Below are positions 1 to 11,400 of a DNA stretch of 64,000 bases, one piece after another. The position numbers were made by a program, and so were the translations under genes. Position 1 is the first letter of the stretch, and every line of letters begins with the position of its first letter. Source of the stretch: Cyclaneusma minus (taxonomy: Eukaryota > Ascomycota > Leotiomycetes > Marthamycetales > Marthamycetaceae); contig JAKZHN010000003.1 in NCBI GenBank assembly GCA_037179335.1, forward strand, positions 682,001 to 746,000, in the 5' to 3' direction. The notes beneath the pieces are model-generated. The model searched no databases, was not told the origin of the DNA, and worked only from the letters and a program-made list of their open reading frames with translations.

Positions 1-2299
1 GTAAGGAATTAATGGTTAAAATTAAATTTAATGGCTAAATTATTAAAATAATAGCCTTTAAAAGCGTTTAAAACTTATTGGCCAAATTTTTAAATATTGG
101 ATTTTAATATATTATTATTTATAATATACTAGGCAATATTTTTATAAAAATTATATTTAATATAATTAGCAATATTAAAATAATTAATAATTTGCAAGTT
201 ATATTTATATGCCAATAATATAGAAAATAATCTGTTTTTTAAAAGTTTTTATTTCGAATTTTTATAAAGGCTAAATTCCAATTTATAATATAGATATTTA
301 AAAAGGGAATGCCATTTATAATATAAATATTTTTAAAGCGCTTTATAAATCAAGCCTGGTTTAGCTAAATTTTTCCAAATTGAAAAACAAAGGCAATTTA
401 AAGGGTTTTTTTTAGCTATGCCAAAAATTATATAAAAATTAAAAATTAATATATTAAATTTATTGGTTTTGTATATAATATTAATTGGAATAATATTATA
501 ATATTTTTTAAAAATATTAATTAATTTTAAATAAATATAAAATAAACTTTTAAGCTAATTGGTTTAAAAATTAATATTAAATTAATAAATAAAGCTTTTG
601 AATTTAAGCTTATTTTTTAATTATTGAATTGGTGTTTTTCCGCATAGCTTATTTATACGTAATTTGGAATAGAAATTGTAAATGTTTTTGGCAATAATTG
701 AAATATTATTAAAAAACTATTATTTAATTAAAATTAGTATTTAAGTAATTAAAATTTTAGCTATAAAGGCTTTAATGATTTTATTTTTTATTGTAAAAAA
801 AGCATTTTTTTAATATAAAATAAGCTATAAAGTTTTTTCTATTAGATTTATAATTTTAATTAAGCTTTATAATGCGAGTTTTTTAAAATCCGCTTTTTTG
901 TTGCTTATTAAGCTGTATTTTAAATAGATAATGATATTTACGAGTGCCAATATAATAATGCTTTTTTAAAAAAGTAAATATCAGAATTTTTATATTTATT
1001 TTTATATTTATTTTTACAATTATAAAATAAATATTAATAATTAGCAATAGTATTTTTTTAAAAGAAATAGCTATAATTAGCTGTAAATATAAGGGCTTAT
1101 TTATAGGCTTTATTTGGAATAGATTATAAATGGCTATTATAGGAATAATTTGGGCCTAAAAGCCCAAAAGTTTTAATTAAAAGCGCTAAAAAAATTATAT
1201 AGCCAAGTAGAGCTTATTTAGGGCTTTTTATAGCATTTTTTATTATTTGAATAGCTAAGTATGGAATTAAATTATTTATGTTTTTTTTAATTTTAACCAA
1301 TGATTTTTTAGCAAATCTAATATTGGTGAATGATTTTTTAGCAATTTATAAATTGATTTTTATAATTAGCCTTATTTGCTAGCTTTGCAATAAATAGGTG
1401 GTTATATAATATAGCCCGTGCATATACGGCTTTATTTTATTGCATATTAATGGGTAAAATCGATTTTTTTAAAAAAACTTAAACGCGCGGGAAAACCCCG
1501 GGCTTTTTTGATTGGGTTAGGTATAGGCAAATGGCTAGCCTCGGTTATTAACTTAGTAAAGCCTTTAAAACTATTGCTATTTTATTTTAATTATAATTGC
1601 AAAATAAATATTATTAAGAAATTAAATAGCTAATAGCGATTAATGCATATATAAAATCTTTTCTTTTTTTATTTTAATTCGCTATTAATTAAAGAACGAT
1701 TTTTTTTAAATAGTATAAAATAATTTATATTTTAAAATAAAAAAATATCAAATGAAAGATTATTTAAGCAATTTATAGTTCTATTGCTTATAATTATATA
1801 GAAAAAAAAACATTAAAGCAAATTTGCAAAAATTACTATTGGAAATAAATAACTCCGAATATTTAATAATTTGTTTTTAATTATTACTATTATTAAAAAG
1901 CCAAGCCAATCAAATAGAACGGCAAAAACCTAAAATAACCCCGAAATTAAAGGCCTATTTCCGACATTTAAAATAAACGCTATATAAAAGCCTTTTAAAC
2001 GGGATTTTTTCATAATAATTAAATAATTATTTTTTAAAGAAATATATATATATATATAAATCCAAAAGCTTATATTTATAAAAGATAACAAAATTATAAT
2101 CTTAATTTTCGAAATTAAAGCCTAACCCTAAAAAGGAATTTAAATAATACTTTAATAGCGCTATTAATTTCAAAGCTAACTAAATATTTTTTTCTTGTAA
2201 CCATTATAAAATAACGGGGCTGTTATATTATAATTTCTTTTTTTTTAAATAGTAAATATAAAAACAATAGCTATAAAAAAAGCTATTATTAAAATTTTG

Positions 2300-3135
2300 G
2301 ACTTTAAAACCATGATTTGAATCAATTATATTTTTATCAATTTTAAAAATAATTGATTTATAATTTTTAATAATTGATTTTCTAAATTAATTTTAGAATA
2401 AATTAATTAAAAATAATAAACTTTATTGCTTTAAGAGTTCTTTTTTAAAGTATAATTAAAGGCGCTAAAAAGCGCTTACAAGCGCTGAAAAGCGCAAATT
2501 TGATTTCATCGGACTCTATTATTTTTAAAAATAATTAAATTCTTACTTTTGGAAATTGAGTTTCTCAATTAATTTAACTGTTATAATTGCTCAAATAATT
2601 AATTTTATCGCGTTATAAATTGCTATTTAATAACAAGTTAAATAGTGCTAAAAAGCCAGCGCTGCCTAGCACCACATGCTTTAGCCAGCCACAACGCAAT
2701 AAAATTAATTATTTAAGCAATTATAATAATTAAATCAATTGAAAAAATCAATTTCCAAAAATCAAAATTCAATTATCTCTAAACGGGGTAAAAATATAAT
2801 TAATTCAAATCATAGTCTTAAAATCCAATAAGATCAAATTTTCCCTAGCTTAATACTCCCCAGCCACCATTAGAATAACCTCCCACAACGCAATGAAATT
2901 GATTTTTTAAGCAATTAAAATAGTCAATTGAGAAAATCAATTTCCAAAAATCAGAATTCAATTATCTTTAAAAGTAGTGGAATTCCAACAAAATCAAATT
3001 TCTACAGCCTCCTCAATTATGCTTTAAAAAGACACTCTCAAAGCAATAAAGTCCATTATTTTCAATTGATTTATCGTAAAATCCATTAATAAAATCAATT
3101 ATCAAAAATCAGAATTCAATTATCTTTAAAACTGG
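2300..3135. repeat. diverged repeat family inside the isochore
   Basis: A motif of about 90 bases recurs: an ACAACGCAAT-like head, then runs ending in CAATTTCCAAAAATCAGAAT and a TTATCTTTAAA tail. Direct copies lie near 2692-2780, 2884-2972 and 3040-3133. Inverted copies lie near 2302-2395 and 2545-2613. Copies differ mostly by transitions, as expected of RIP-decayed repeats. This is probably a mosaic of one small element or of terminal repeats. Confidence 0.6.
2545..2780. repeat. imperfect palindrome with ~70-bp arms
   Basis: The left arm (about 2545-2613) is the reverse complement of the right arm (about 2692-2766) with scattered mismatches. The pairing continues a little outward, through ATAATTAAATTC against its complement. 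The loop of roughly 78 bases contains a GC-richer string (AGCCAGCGCTGCCTAGC). It could be two head-to-head copies of the family above or a MITE-like foldback element. Confidence 0.6.
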
Positions 3136-5183
3136 TAGCGCTATTATTATTTCAAATATAGGGGTTATTTTAAAAATATACAAAATAATAACACATTTGC
3201 CCTTATTTCTTAATATTATAACTCTGCCAAGATTTAATATTATTTAATTATTTTTTTAAATTATTATAATTTACCCAATTTCACTAGGGCCTTTCTAGGA
3301 CACTACTATAAAAAGTCTATTTTCTTATACTCTTTTTAATTGTTGAAAATAATGACTTTTGGTGTTTCTGGCTTCCGGGGTTAGGCAATAACCCCAATAT
3401 TTAAGAAATTAATAAAAATTTAAGCTAGTAATAAAGGTATAAGCTTTTTTATATTTCTATTAAATCTAAATTTCAATATATTATATTAAAAAAGATCAAT
3501 GTAAAAACTTAATTCTTTATAATTTGCCCGCAATTTGAAATCTCGGGGTTATTTTAGTCCCAAAATTATAATAACAGGGTCATTTTAGGTTTTTGCCGTA
3601 AATAGAAATACCAAGGCTATTTAAAATCTATTTAGACTGCCAAAAAATCGCAAAAATATATTATAATAAATTTTATTATTAATTTGCTATTTAGCAAAAA
3701 AAACCACATTATAATAATTGTAAATTAATTTTTTTATTTTTTTATTTTATTTTTTGCTTTTTTAGTCTTGGGTATATTAAAAATTTATCTTCTAAGCAAA
3801 TAGCCCGTTTATTTTATAAAAATATTTTTAAATTATATAAACAGCCCAAAAGCATTGTTTTAAATAAAAATTCCCAAGTTATAGCTAAATTTAACGCTAT
3901 TTTTGTAAATTTCTAAATATTAATTATCGCTTGTTAATAATTACCTATTGAAAAACAAGAAACTAAATTAAATAAATAAATTTTAAAATTAAATGGCTAT
4001 TATAAATATATTATAATGGCTAAAAAAATTGCTATCAATAGAATTTGGTATTAATAATTACATAAATTAATTAATAAAATCCTTTTTTTTTATATTATTT
4101 ATAACCAAAACCCTGCAAACCTTTATACTCTTTTATATATTTATTACCTAAATAATTATAATTTTTTAAAGAAATAAAATGCAGCATAATTTGCAAAAAA
4201 AAATTATATTTATTAAAAACTTTATAAGAAAATTAAATTCTTTTAGAAAAAAATACAAATTTATATTAATAAATATTGCAAATTGCATTTTAATTACAAA
4301 ATTGGCAATATAATTCATTTATTTACAAAATAATTAAAAATGCCAAAATAAAAATTCGGACCAAAATAAATCGGCCTATTTGCTATTATATAATAGCATA
4401 GCCCTGCTTTTTTTTTGCATTTAATTTTTCACAAATTTATATTAAAATTGATTTATATAATATTTTTCACGCCAGCATGCTTTAATATTATTCGAATAAT
4501 CTATTTCCCGAATAATAGCCATTAGGGCTATTTTCACTTATTATTTTAAATAGCAAAAATAATTAATAGAAAATAAATTATATTTTTAATTAAAAAAGAA
4601 TTAAAAAAAAAGCTTCACTATTAAATTAAATAAATCGAATACTATTGCAATATTGACATGGCTAATTAGCGGTAATTTGTGCGCTACCGGTATTTTTAAC
4701 TATTACTATTATAGCTACTTTTGGCCTTAGGCTATTATACTAAGCTATGGGTATATTTATGCTTTGCTAAGGGCTTTTTTATAGTTAAAACTTAATTATA
4801 AATATATTCGTTACCTGCTAGCTCCATTATTTACTTTTTAAGTGATTATTTTATTCTACCCCTTTGATACCAATAAATACCTTATAAATAAAAACTAGTA
4901 TTATTTTTCCTATTTTGACAAAAACTATCTTATTAAATAGTATAAAAAAATCCTTGCAAGCCAAATATAAAACATATAAAAAAATTAAAGCCCCGAAACC
5001 AATAAAAGGCATTACACGCTTAATAAAACTCGCTTTAAAAAGCAAAGAGATAATATTACAAAGCTACGGGGCTTTGGCCCTTTTTGGAGGAAAATTCCTC
5101 TATAGTTGTTTATTTACACACTAGCGCTTTAAGCGATTAATCGGGGATTCAGCCAGCTATTTAAAGTAGCCAGACCCTCGTAA

Positions 5184-6067
5184 TTCTTTAGCTTTATTTA
5201 TCTTGTCTATTACCCTCGCGTCGGTCCACGTGACCCCTCCTGGTGTAGCCGTGATACCCTTTCGGTCCTCGCCCTCCACATCGTCGCAATCCTTCCCCTC
5301 CAGCCTCTCAGCCCCATCGACCTGGCCGTACTCCTCGTCGGCACCTGGTGGTCCTCCAACAGGCTCTTGTGTATCGCAGGAGAGGCCGCCCCAGCCTGGT
5401 CGGAAATCGCTGGTAGAGCTATTTATCGACAACTCGAGACACTTGGAGACGCCGCTTGGCCGCTACTGGGTGTTTCTGGTTTCATCGTCTACGGCTACCG
5501 TGCCAGAATACTCGCTTTCTTGTGTGCTTTGTTGCCTGCAAGCGTCCTTTCAGGTATCCGCAAGTACGTTCTCGGGGGACTTTTTTCTTTCTTTTTCAGC
5601 GCATACCCACCTTCTTGAATTTCTGCTCCCATGATCACAGCCTAACTCCAAAAGCAGTCCTTTCTCCCACAACTTAGGCCACCATTCACAACCTCGCCGA
5701 CAAAAACACTTCCACATCTACATCAATCAGCGCCGACGCCGCCCCCAAAGCTCCAAGAAACCGAAATGTATCTCTCGAAAGCCAAAAAAAGCCTTCTCTC
5801 CCACTCGCAGAATCCCCAGCCTTGGCGCAGTCCAAACAGCGCGAACTTTCTGTTCGCAACATAGAAAACTTTCTGTCGAAGCGCAGTCCCGCTTATCCGC
5901 TTGAAGACAATCGACCTCTCTCCGATCCATTCAATGATCGCTATTATGAGATTAATAGCTGGAGTCGGAATTGTTCCGAATGGCTGCATCTTTATCAAGA
6001 GCAGGAATTGGGCAGCCGACCTGAGGATGATGATGATGCAGAAGATGAGGATATGGAGATAGATTAG
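5184..6067 (+). pseudogene. gene fragment(s) at the edge of the isochore
   Basis: Two open stretches look protein-coding but do not join cleanly. The first (5184-5618) encodes a chain rich in hydrophobic residues, with a likely membrane segment (LLGVSGFIVYGY then ILAFLCALLPASVL) and no start codon; its 5' side runs straight into the AT-rich block. The second is open from a TTAG acceptor at 5677 to a TAG at 6065-6067. It encodes a Ser/Thr-rich stretch, a conserved-looking middle (RNIENFLSKRSPAYPLEDNR) and a very acidic tail (EDDDDAEDEDMEID). A GTACGT donor at 5564 gives the wrong phase for that acceptor. I do not recognise the family. Most likely this is the 3' remainder of a gene truncated by the isochore; an intact gene with an unusual intron is possible. 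Confidence 0.35.
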
Positions 6068-6940
6068 AGGTTTGGTTGAGACTTGAGAGAGCAGAAGCTG
6101 GAGGGCTGGGTGGAAGAAGCTAATGTGGGGCGAGTTAGATATAGGAAAGTGGTGAGAGTATCGTTCCCGTCACCTCGCTCACTCAACGTTGCGACAGCGG
6201 GAAAGCTTCCACCGAAGGTCCAAAAATGCTGTTTCCGTATCTACCAAGGAGTGGTGTGGGGATTATTGGTGTGGAAGGAAAGTGTGAAGGGATGGTTTAG
6301 AGTAGAAACTAGTTCTTTTAATGTTAAGCTAGGCTACCCATGCAGGACTAAGCCCCTTTCAGCTCTTTGTATGAGAGTGTAATAAAGCCATTTGGCAAGC
6401 GAGCCTCACCTAGAGCAGATAACGCTCTTCCATCCTTAGCTAGACTTCCCAATCTGTGCACTTTCGTCCCTAGAGAGGTACTCAACATAATGACGTGGAA
6501 ACTAGTTTTTTTAACAGGGATAACGGTATGGTCGGTGAGATCGCAAAGCCTAAGCCCGAGGGTCAAGTGAGTAGGTAACCTGGCGTATAGCCGCCGTTGA
6601 CAATGACCGTGGATGGGCCATTGGAAAGGGGTGCGGCGGCGGAAATGACGGTAAAGTCGTGATCGCCGCGAGCTTGGATCTTGGGGACAGAAAACTAGAT
6701 TTGCAGTTAGAAGACGCGGAATATATCTAACGGTCGCATGGCGAGATGCTCCGACTACCCCCTTTTAGCGCTAGCGAGTAGCGAAGCGCATCTGAATGGT
6801 AGCTTCAATCATAGTAAGGTAGTGGAGTTTACGTATTTTTTTACCACAATGGATAGACCGGTATGAATCATGCGGCCCTGTTTGCGGTGTCCCTATCTGC
6901 CGGCATGTCATTCCTAATGCTGGGAAAGCAATTCCTATAA
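6068..6940. other. no intact gene; one coding-like fragment
   Basis: No complete gene is seen. On the minus strand, about 6710 to 6568, a short open piece reads IQARGDHDFTVISAAAPL followed by SNGPSTVIVNGGYTPGYLLT and then a stop. Its composition is that of a real exon, but I cannot name it and no flanking exons are evident. Confidence 0.3.
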
Positions 6941-6949
6941 TTGCTACTA

Positions 6950-7180
6950 GGAACCTATGCGTCGACTTTGCTATTGGAGACAAAGTCTTATTATCCACGA
7001 AGAACATCAAGACGAAGAGACCATCAAAGAAACTTGACTCTAAGTCCATTGGACCCTTCACCATTCTCGAGAAGCTTGGTCCACATGCCTACCGCCTGGA
7101 ACTCCCGCCTACATACAAGAAGTGTCACAGTAGCACGGGTGAGGGCAGGGTGCAAACAAGCAGTAGAAGTGTTGTAATCA
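6950..7180 (+). mobile_element. Ty3/gypsy retrotransposon remnant (integrase C-terminus)
   Basis: In the frame starting at 6961 the translation contains FAIGDKVLLSTKNIKTKRPS, then KKLDSKSIGPFTILEKLG and PHAYRLELPP. This is the conserved end of fungal Ty3/gypsy Pol, downstream of the integrase core (GDKVWLST..I.TKRPSKKLD..R.GPF.I...G..AYRLELP). Homology fades after about 7115 and a stop follows. Upstream sequence to 6900 no longer aligns to the reverse transcriptase/integrase core, and no LTRs were recognised. It is a dead fragment without RIP-level AT enrichment, so it is probably younger or was too short to be mutated. Confidence 0.8.
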
Positions 7181-8476
7181 TCATCGATTAGTGGTCCGAC
7201 ACCTACACCCAATTTGCCGGGAGGGTCACCGAAGCGTTCGAGATCGACTGGGTGGTTGTGCGGCGCGGCTGCCATGAGGGCTCGAAGACGAGTACGACGT
7301 TCCGTGTGCTCCATCTGGCTTTTTGTGCGTTGTTGCATTTCCTCCATACGCCTAAACACCCTTAATGATCTCCATCTACGGCCAGATTGAGGATTGTTGA
7401 GGTGCACCCTCGCATCTCCCCCCCCCCTCCCCCCAATTTGCTGCTGTGCAGCACCCTCAAATATCATCCTGAGCTACTTCATCCGACGCGCCCCCCTCCG
7501 AGCTATCTCAAACCACACATCCTACAACCTCACACCCCAGTCGAGCTATCCCAAGGCTGCGATCCTATCTGATGCTACCAAGTACCCGTGCTGGGACTTG
7601 TCAAGAGGCCCAAATGGCCGAGTAAGTATACTCAAATGACCCACGTCAGGTAGGTAAGGAATGAAAGTGATCTTGGGATTTGGAAATGTAACTGGTGTTC
7701 AGGTCTTGGAAAATAGAATTCGTATCGAAAAGCTGGATTGGTGAAACGAAACTGGTCCTGGCATTAAGAAATCAAATTCATCTTGAAACTTGCGATGCTT
7801 CCCTGCTGGCTGGATGTTACCTTGATGGAAATGGCACTGGAAGGCATGTTTATAGGGGACACTCCAAGTGAACTTCTCAAGCAGTCATCCAGGAATAACC
7901 GCCCAGAAAAGCGACAGGCATAGTCACCGGAGGAAGCATAAGGTACATGACCATGTAACGAGATGGAAAGATTAAAGTCCAGCTGCCAAGGAGCAGAGCA
8001 GAAGCTCAGATCAAATTCGAGACATTCCTGTACGGAGTTGAATGTAGTTGGTGCAAGAGCAGCTCGAGTATGAGATACGATGCTCGATGCCTCGAGAACT
8101 GCCACACTGTGCCCGGATATAGAGGAAGCCCAGCCGAAGGTCTGATTTCACAGGTGACATAACAAGGAAATTGTCCGCACCGGCCCCAGCCGGCTTACCA
8201 TGAGGTGTGCCATTGAAATACGAGATGCCAGATACCAATGCTTAAGCCCATACAGCGCCCACACAAAAGAGTGAGACCAGGGATGGGAAAATCTATACTT
8301 CAAGTCGCTGTACAAACACTAGCTAACACACCAGCTAACAGCCCACTGACAAGCCAGGGCCTCCGTTTTGAAGCTACATGTCGAGTCTCTAGTCCGACAC
8401 AAGCGACCGCCGCCCTTTCTGTCTCATCGCACAGCAACAGCTCCACGAGCCAGAATTCCACCCAACCTCACCCCCT
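7181..8476. other. intergenic, possible minus-strand gene remnant
   Basis: No gene can be defended. A minus-strand pair of open stretches is suggestive: one at 8238-8191 ending in a donor-like GTAAGC, and one from about 8089 down to a TAA at 7764. Joined through a CAG acceptor near 8090 they would give a continuous chain ending SIASFKMNLIS. No family was recognised and there is no start codon, so this may be chance. A poly-C/CT stretch lies at 7415-7440. Confidence 0.2.
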
Positions 8477-11400
8477 CTACCGCGTATACTTGAAAGGCCT
8501 CGCCACATTCCTCTTCTTATACCTCCTCATCCCATCCTCATCCTCCCCATCGTCCTCATACTCATCCTCGTCCTCATCATCCGCCAAATCAAAAACATCC
8601 TGCATTCTCTCATCCACCTCCCCAACCTCCTCCTCCGCCTCCATCCCTCCACTCCTTCCACTCTCCCCATTCTCCAATCTCGACCTCGACCTCGACCCCG
8701 ATGCACCACCGTCTTTGTTAGGGCTGCGGAAAGAATTCCGTTGTAGTCCCAGAGCTTTGGGCGTAAACAGCACGCCGTTGATCATCCTCGATCCGACCGG
8801 ACGGCCCTTTTTCCGCTTCGTTGGCGAGTTTGGGTTGCTGCCGCTCTCCTCCCTCGTCCTAGCCAGCGCATTTGCACTGGCACCAGCAACTTTAATGGCC
8901 GACTTCTTCCTCCCCGCCCCACTCCTCTTCCCACCCCTCCTTCCCGCCCCATTACCAGGCCGCCGGACCACCCCGTCATCGTCCAACAACGGCGCCCTCT
9001 CCGTAAAAGTGTCCCCATAGTTCAACCAAAGCTCTTCCCCTTTCCGCACCTCCTTCACATCCTTATTAACCCAATATCCCAACCTCATCGCTCCATTGAC
9101 CAGCATCGTCCTCGCTAGCACATTCGGGTTATCCGAATGATTTATAAACCTCGTGAAATTGCCCATGCGGCCGGCGTCGATGACTAGGTCTTTGTTTAGC
9201 GTGAAGAGATAGCTCATGTGTATCCAGTCATATATCTGCCCACGCCGGTCTGCTTCTTCGTTGGAAATGAGCTCGCCAATATATTCGCCGATGAACTCGC
9301 CCTTTTTCAAGTCCTGCATTGTGAACAGGCCGTAACCGGCGCCTCGGCGGGTAGAGGTACCGATGGTGAGGTGGGGCATGAAGCCGCGCTGAATAGCTAC
9401 ATTCTGGCACCCGTGCGAGTGGAGTGCTTCGTCATATTTGTTCGCCCGATCAGCACGTTCGTTGGCGCCGCAGGGACCGCAGAGACCTGATGTGCATTCG
9501 CGGTTTAGGGCCTGGCAGGGGCAATTTTCGTTGGCGGTGCAGAGCTTGCCGCGGCCTGCACAATCGCAGCCTGTGAACTTCATCCAGCAGGTGGAGGGGC
9601 AGGGGCAATAAATGTCGCACAGAACGTTGTCTTTGGCGCAAAGACAGTTGTTTTCTGGGGAACAAAAGCCGGGGTGAGCACAGGGCTCGGGGTTGGAACG
9701 TTCTGTCAGCATGTGGGTTTTCGTATGGTTTTCCCAGTCCATGAAGTTGAAGATGCGCTTGGGTTTGAGATCGCACCAGTCGAGCTTTCGGAAGTGCTCT
9801 CGCTTGCTGGGCTGTGGGTTGGGAGGCGAAGCGAGTCCCAGTCGGCGGATCTCGGCCTCGATCTCGTAGCAAGTGCGTCCAGGCATGAAGCCGGATATCC
9901 AGCAACAGGTGTCCTTTCGGCCACCCCAGTCTTTGTATAACGCACGCAATTGGGTGGTTTCAGAATCTCGGAAGGGTGCCCAAAGAGGCTGGTTCGGGCG
10001 CTCCCAGCGGAAGCTAAACCAACAGTGTAGACTACAAGGCTCGATGTCCGCGGAGTCGACTTCCATGCCAGGTGATTTCATAGCATTCCGCTGAACGACC
10101 AAGTTATAGGGCGTCTCAATGACACAGAACACCGATTCATCGACCGTCGCATGGGTGGGACATTGGTGAACCCCACAGATTGCGCATTTGAGCTGGAAGT
10201 ACGTGCTTAGGGCCTTCTCCGGCATCTCAATATCGGGGTTCTGGGAGGACGCGGGTGTCTTCCCCTTTCTCGACTCTGGAGAAGTAGCTCTATTGGACGA
10301 ACCTGGATCAGATGTATGAGTCTCAGGAAGCACTTCTGCCAAGGACACATGGAACTTCTTCTCGAAAGCCCTGCAGAGGGCTTTTGCGCGCTCCATATCG
10401 TCATCTTCTGGCTGGCTAAAGGAGTTGTTGATATTCTGCTTTTGCTTTGAACTCAAGTCTTTACTCGAATTTTCGTTAGCCTCCAGCAGGTAGTGCATCA
10501 TAGCGGCTTTGCTGCAGCCGACTTTGCTTGCCATCGCATGCACGTATACGAAGAACATGTTTGCATATTGTTTCCTCTTAGTCTGATTCATCTCATGAGT
10601 CTCGCCGTCATGTTGATTCGCCAGCTCGTCGAGAATTGTTTGTAGCTTCTCTCTTTGGTCCGGGGGAAGGCCGTCCTGGTCTCCGAGATATGGTTGATAC
10701 TCCATATACTTGGTGTCCTCAGTAATGAGGTTGCGAAGAATAGGAATATAGTGTCGGTAGGTGGGCGGTGGTTTCTGCTCGCTCCGGACCTTGGTGACGG
10801 GAACGTCCATCTTTGAGTGCCGATAGTTCTTTCCAAGATAGCTTTCGAACGTCCAGATAGTATCTCCTGTTTGCGCTGCGGACGACGTGCCGGCCCACGG
10901 CGATACGTCGTCCAAGAAACTTGTATCGGCTTCAAGTCTGGCTTTCCGGGCCCCTTCTCGAGCTTGTCGTAAGGCATCTCTGGTTTTATTGGCGTGATCA
11001 TTGGAAATGATCTGTTTAAAATCGTCCAGAGTATTGCCAATTGCTGTTTTTAATGGCCCATCTGGTATAGACTCCTCACTTTCTTGTCTAGACGAGACCT
11101 TGGACGAATTTGATTCTTTGCTCAAGCTCTGATCCAACCTTCGAAGTGACACAGCTAAAGACTTCCGCGGGCTGTTTGTCGCATAGGTCAAGGAAACATA
11201 GTTTCTCCCTGAATCGGTACAATTACCACAGGGGTTCTTCCTGTCGCATGCAAAAGATCTTTTGCGGCAGTTCTCACATGCTCTTTCCTGTAGTAGAGGA
11301 GCTGGCGGTGGGAAGAGACGATTTTCTACTCTAGGGGGTGATCCACGTGGAGTTGATGTTTTAGGCGTGGATGACACCGAAATGACCTTCTTTGGGGAGT

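Larger units (their letters stand above)
1..5150. repeat. AT-rich gene-free isochore, RIP-like
   Basis: Almost the whole stretch is A and T, with TA steps everywhere, and stop codons interrupt all frames, so no real gene is visible. It ends abruptly near 5150, where base composition changes to normal coding-like GC. In Pezizomycotina such blocks are usually old transposons mutated by RIP (C to T in repeats). A few GC-richer islands survive (around 1430-1550, 1930-1990 and 2640-2700). I could not recognise the parent element. It could also be a centromeric or subtelomeric block, but no telomere repeat array is seen. Confidence 0.85.

Noticed and set aside
1..5150. Possible CRISPR, mitochondrial or viral DNA because of the high AT content
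   Set aside because: No regular spacers, no organelle genes and no viral proteins are seen; the pattern fits RIP-decayed nuclear repeats.
8238..9020. Long Ser/Pro-rich plus-strand open frame
   Set aside because: It is antisense to the C-terminal low-complexity part of KMT6 and lacks any domain; composition is a shadow of the real gene.
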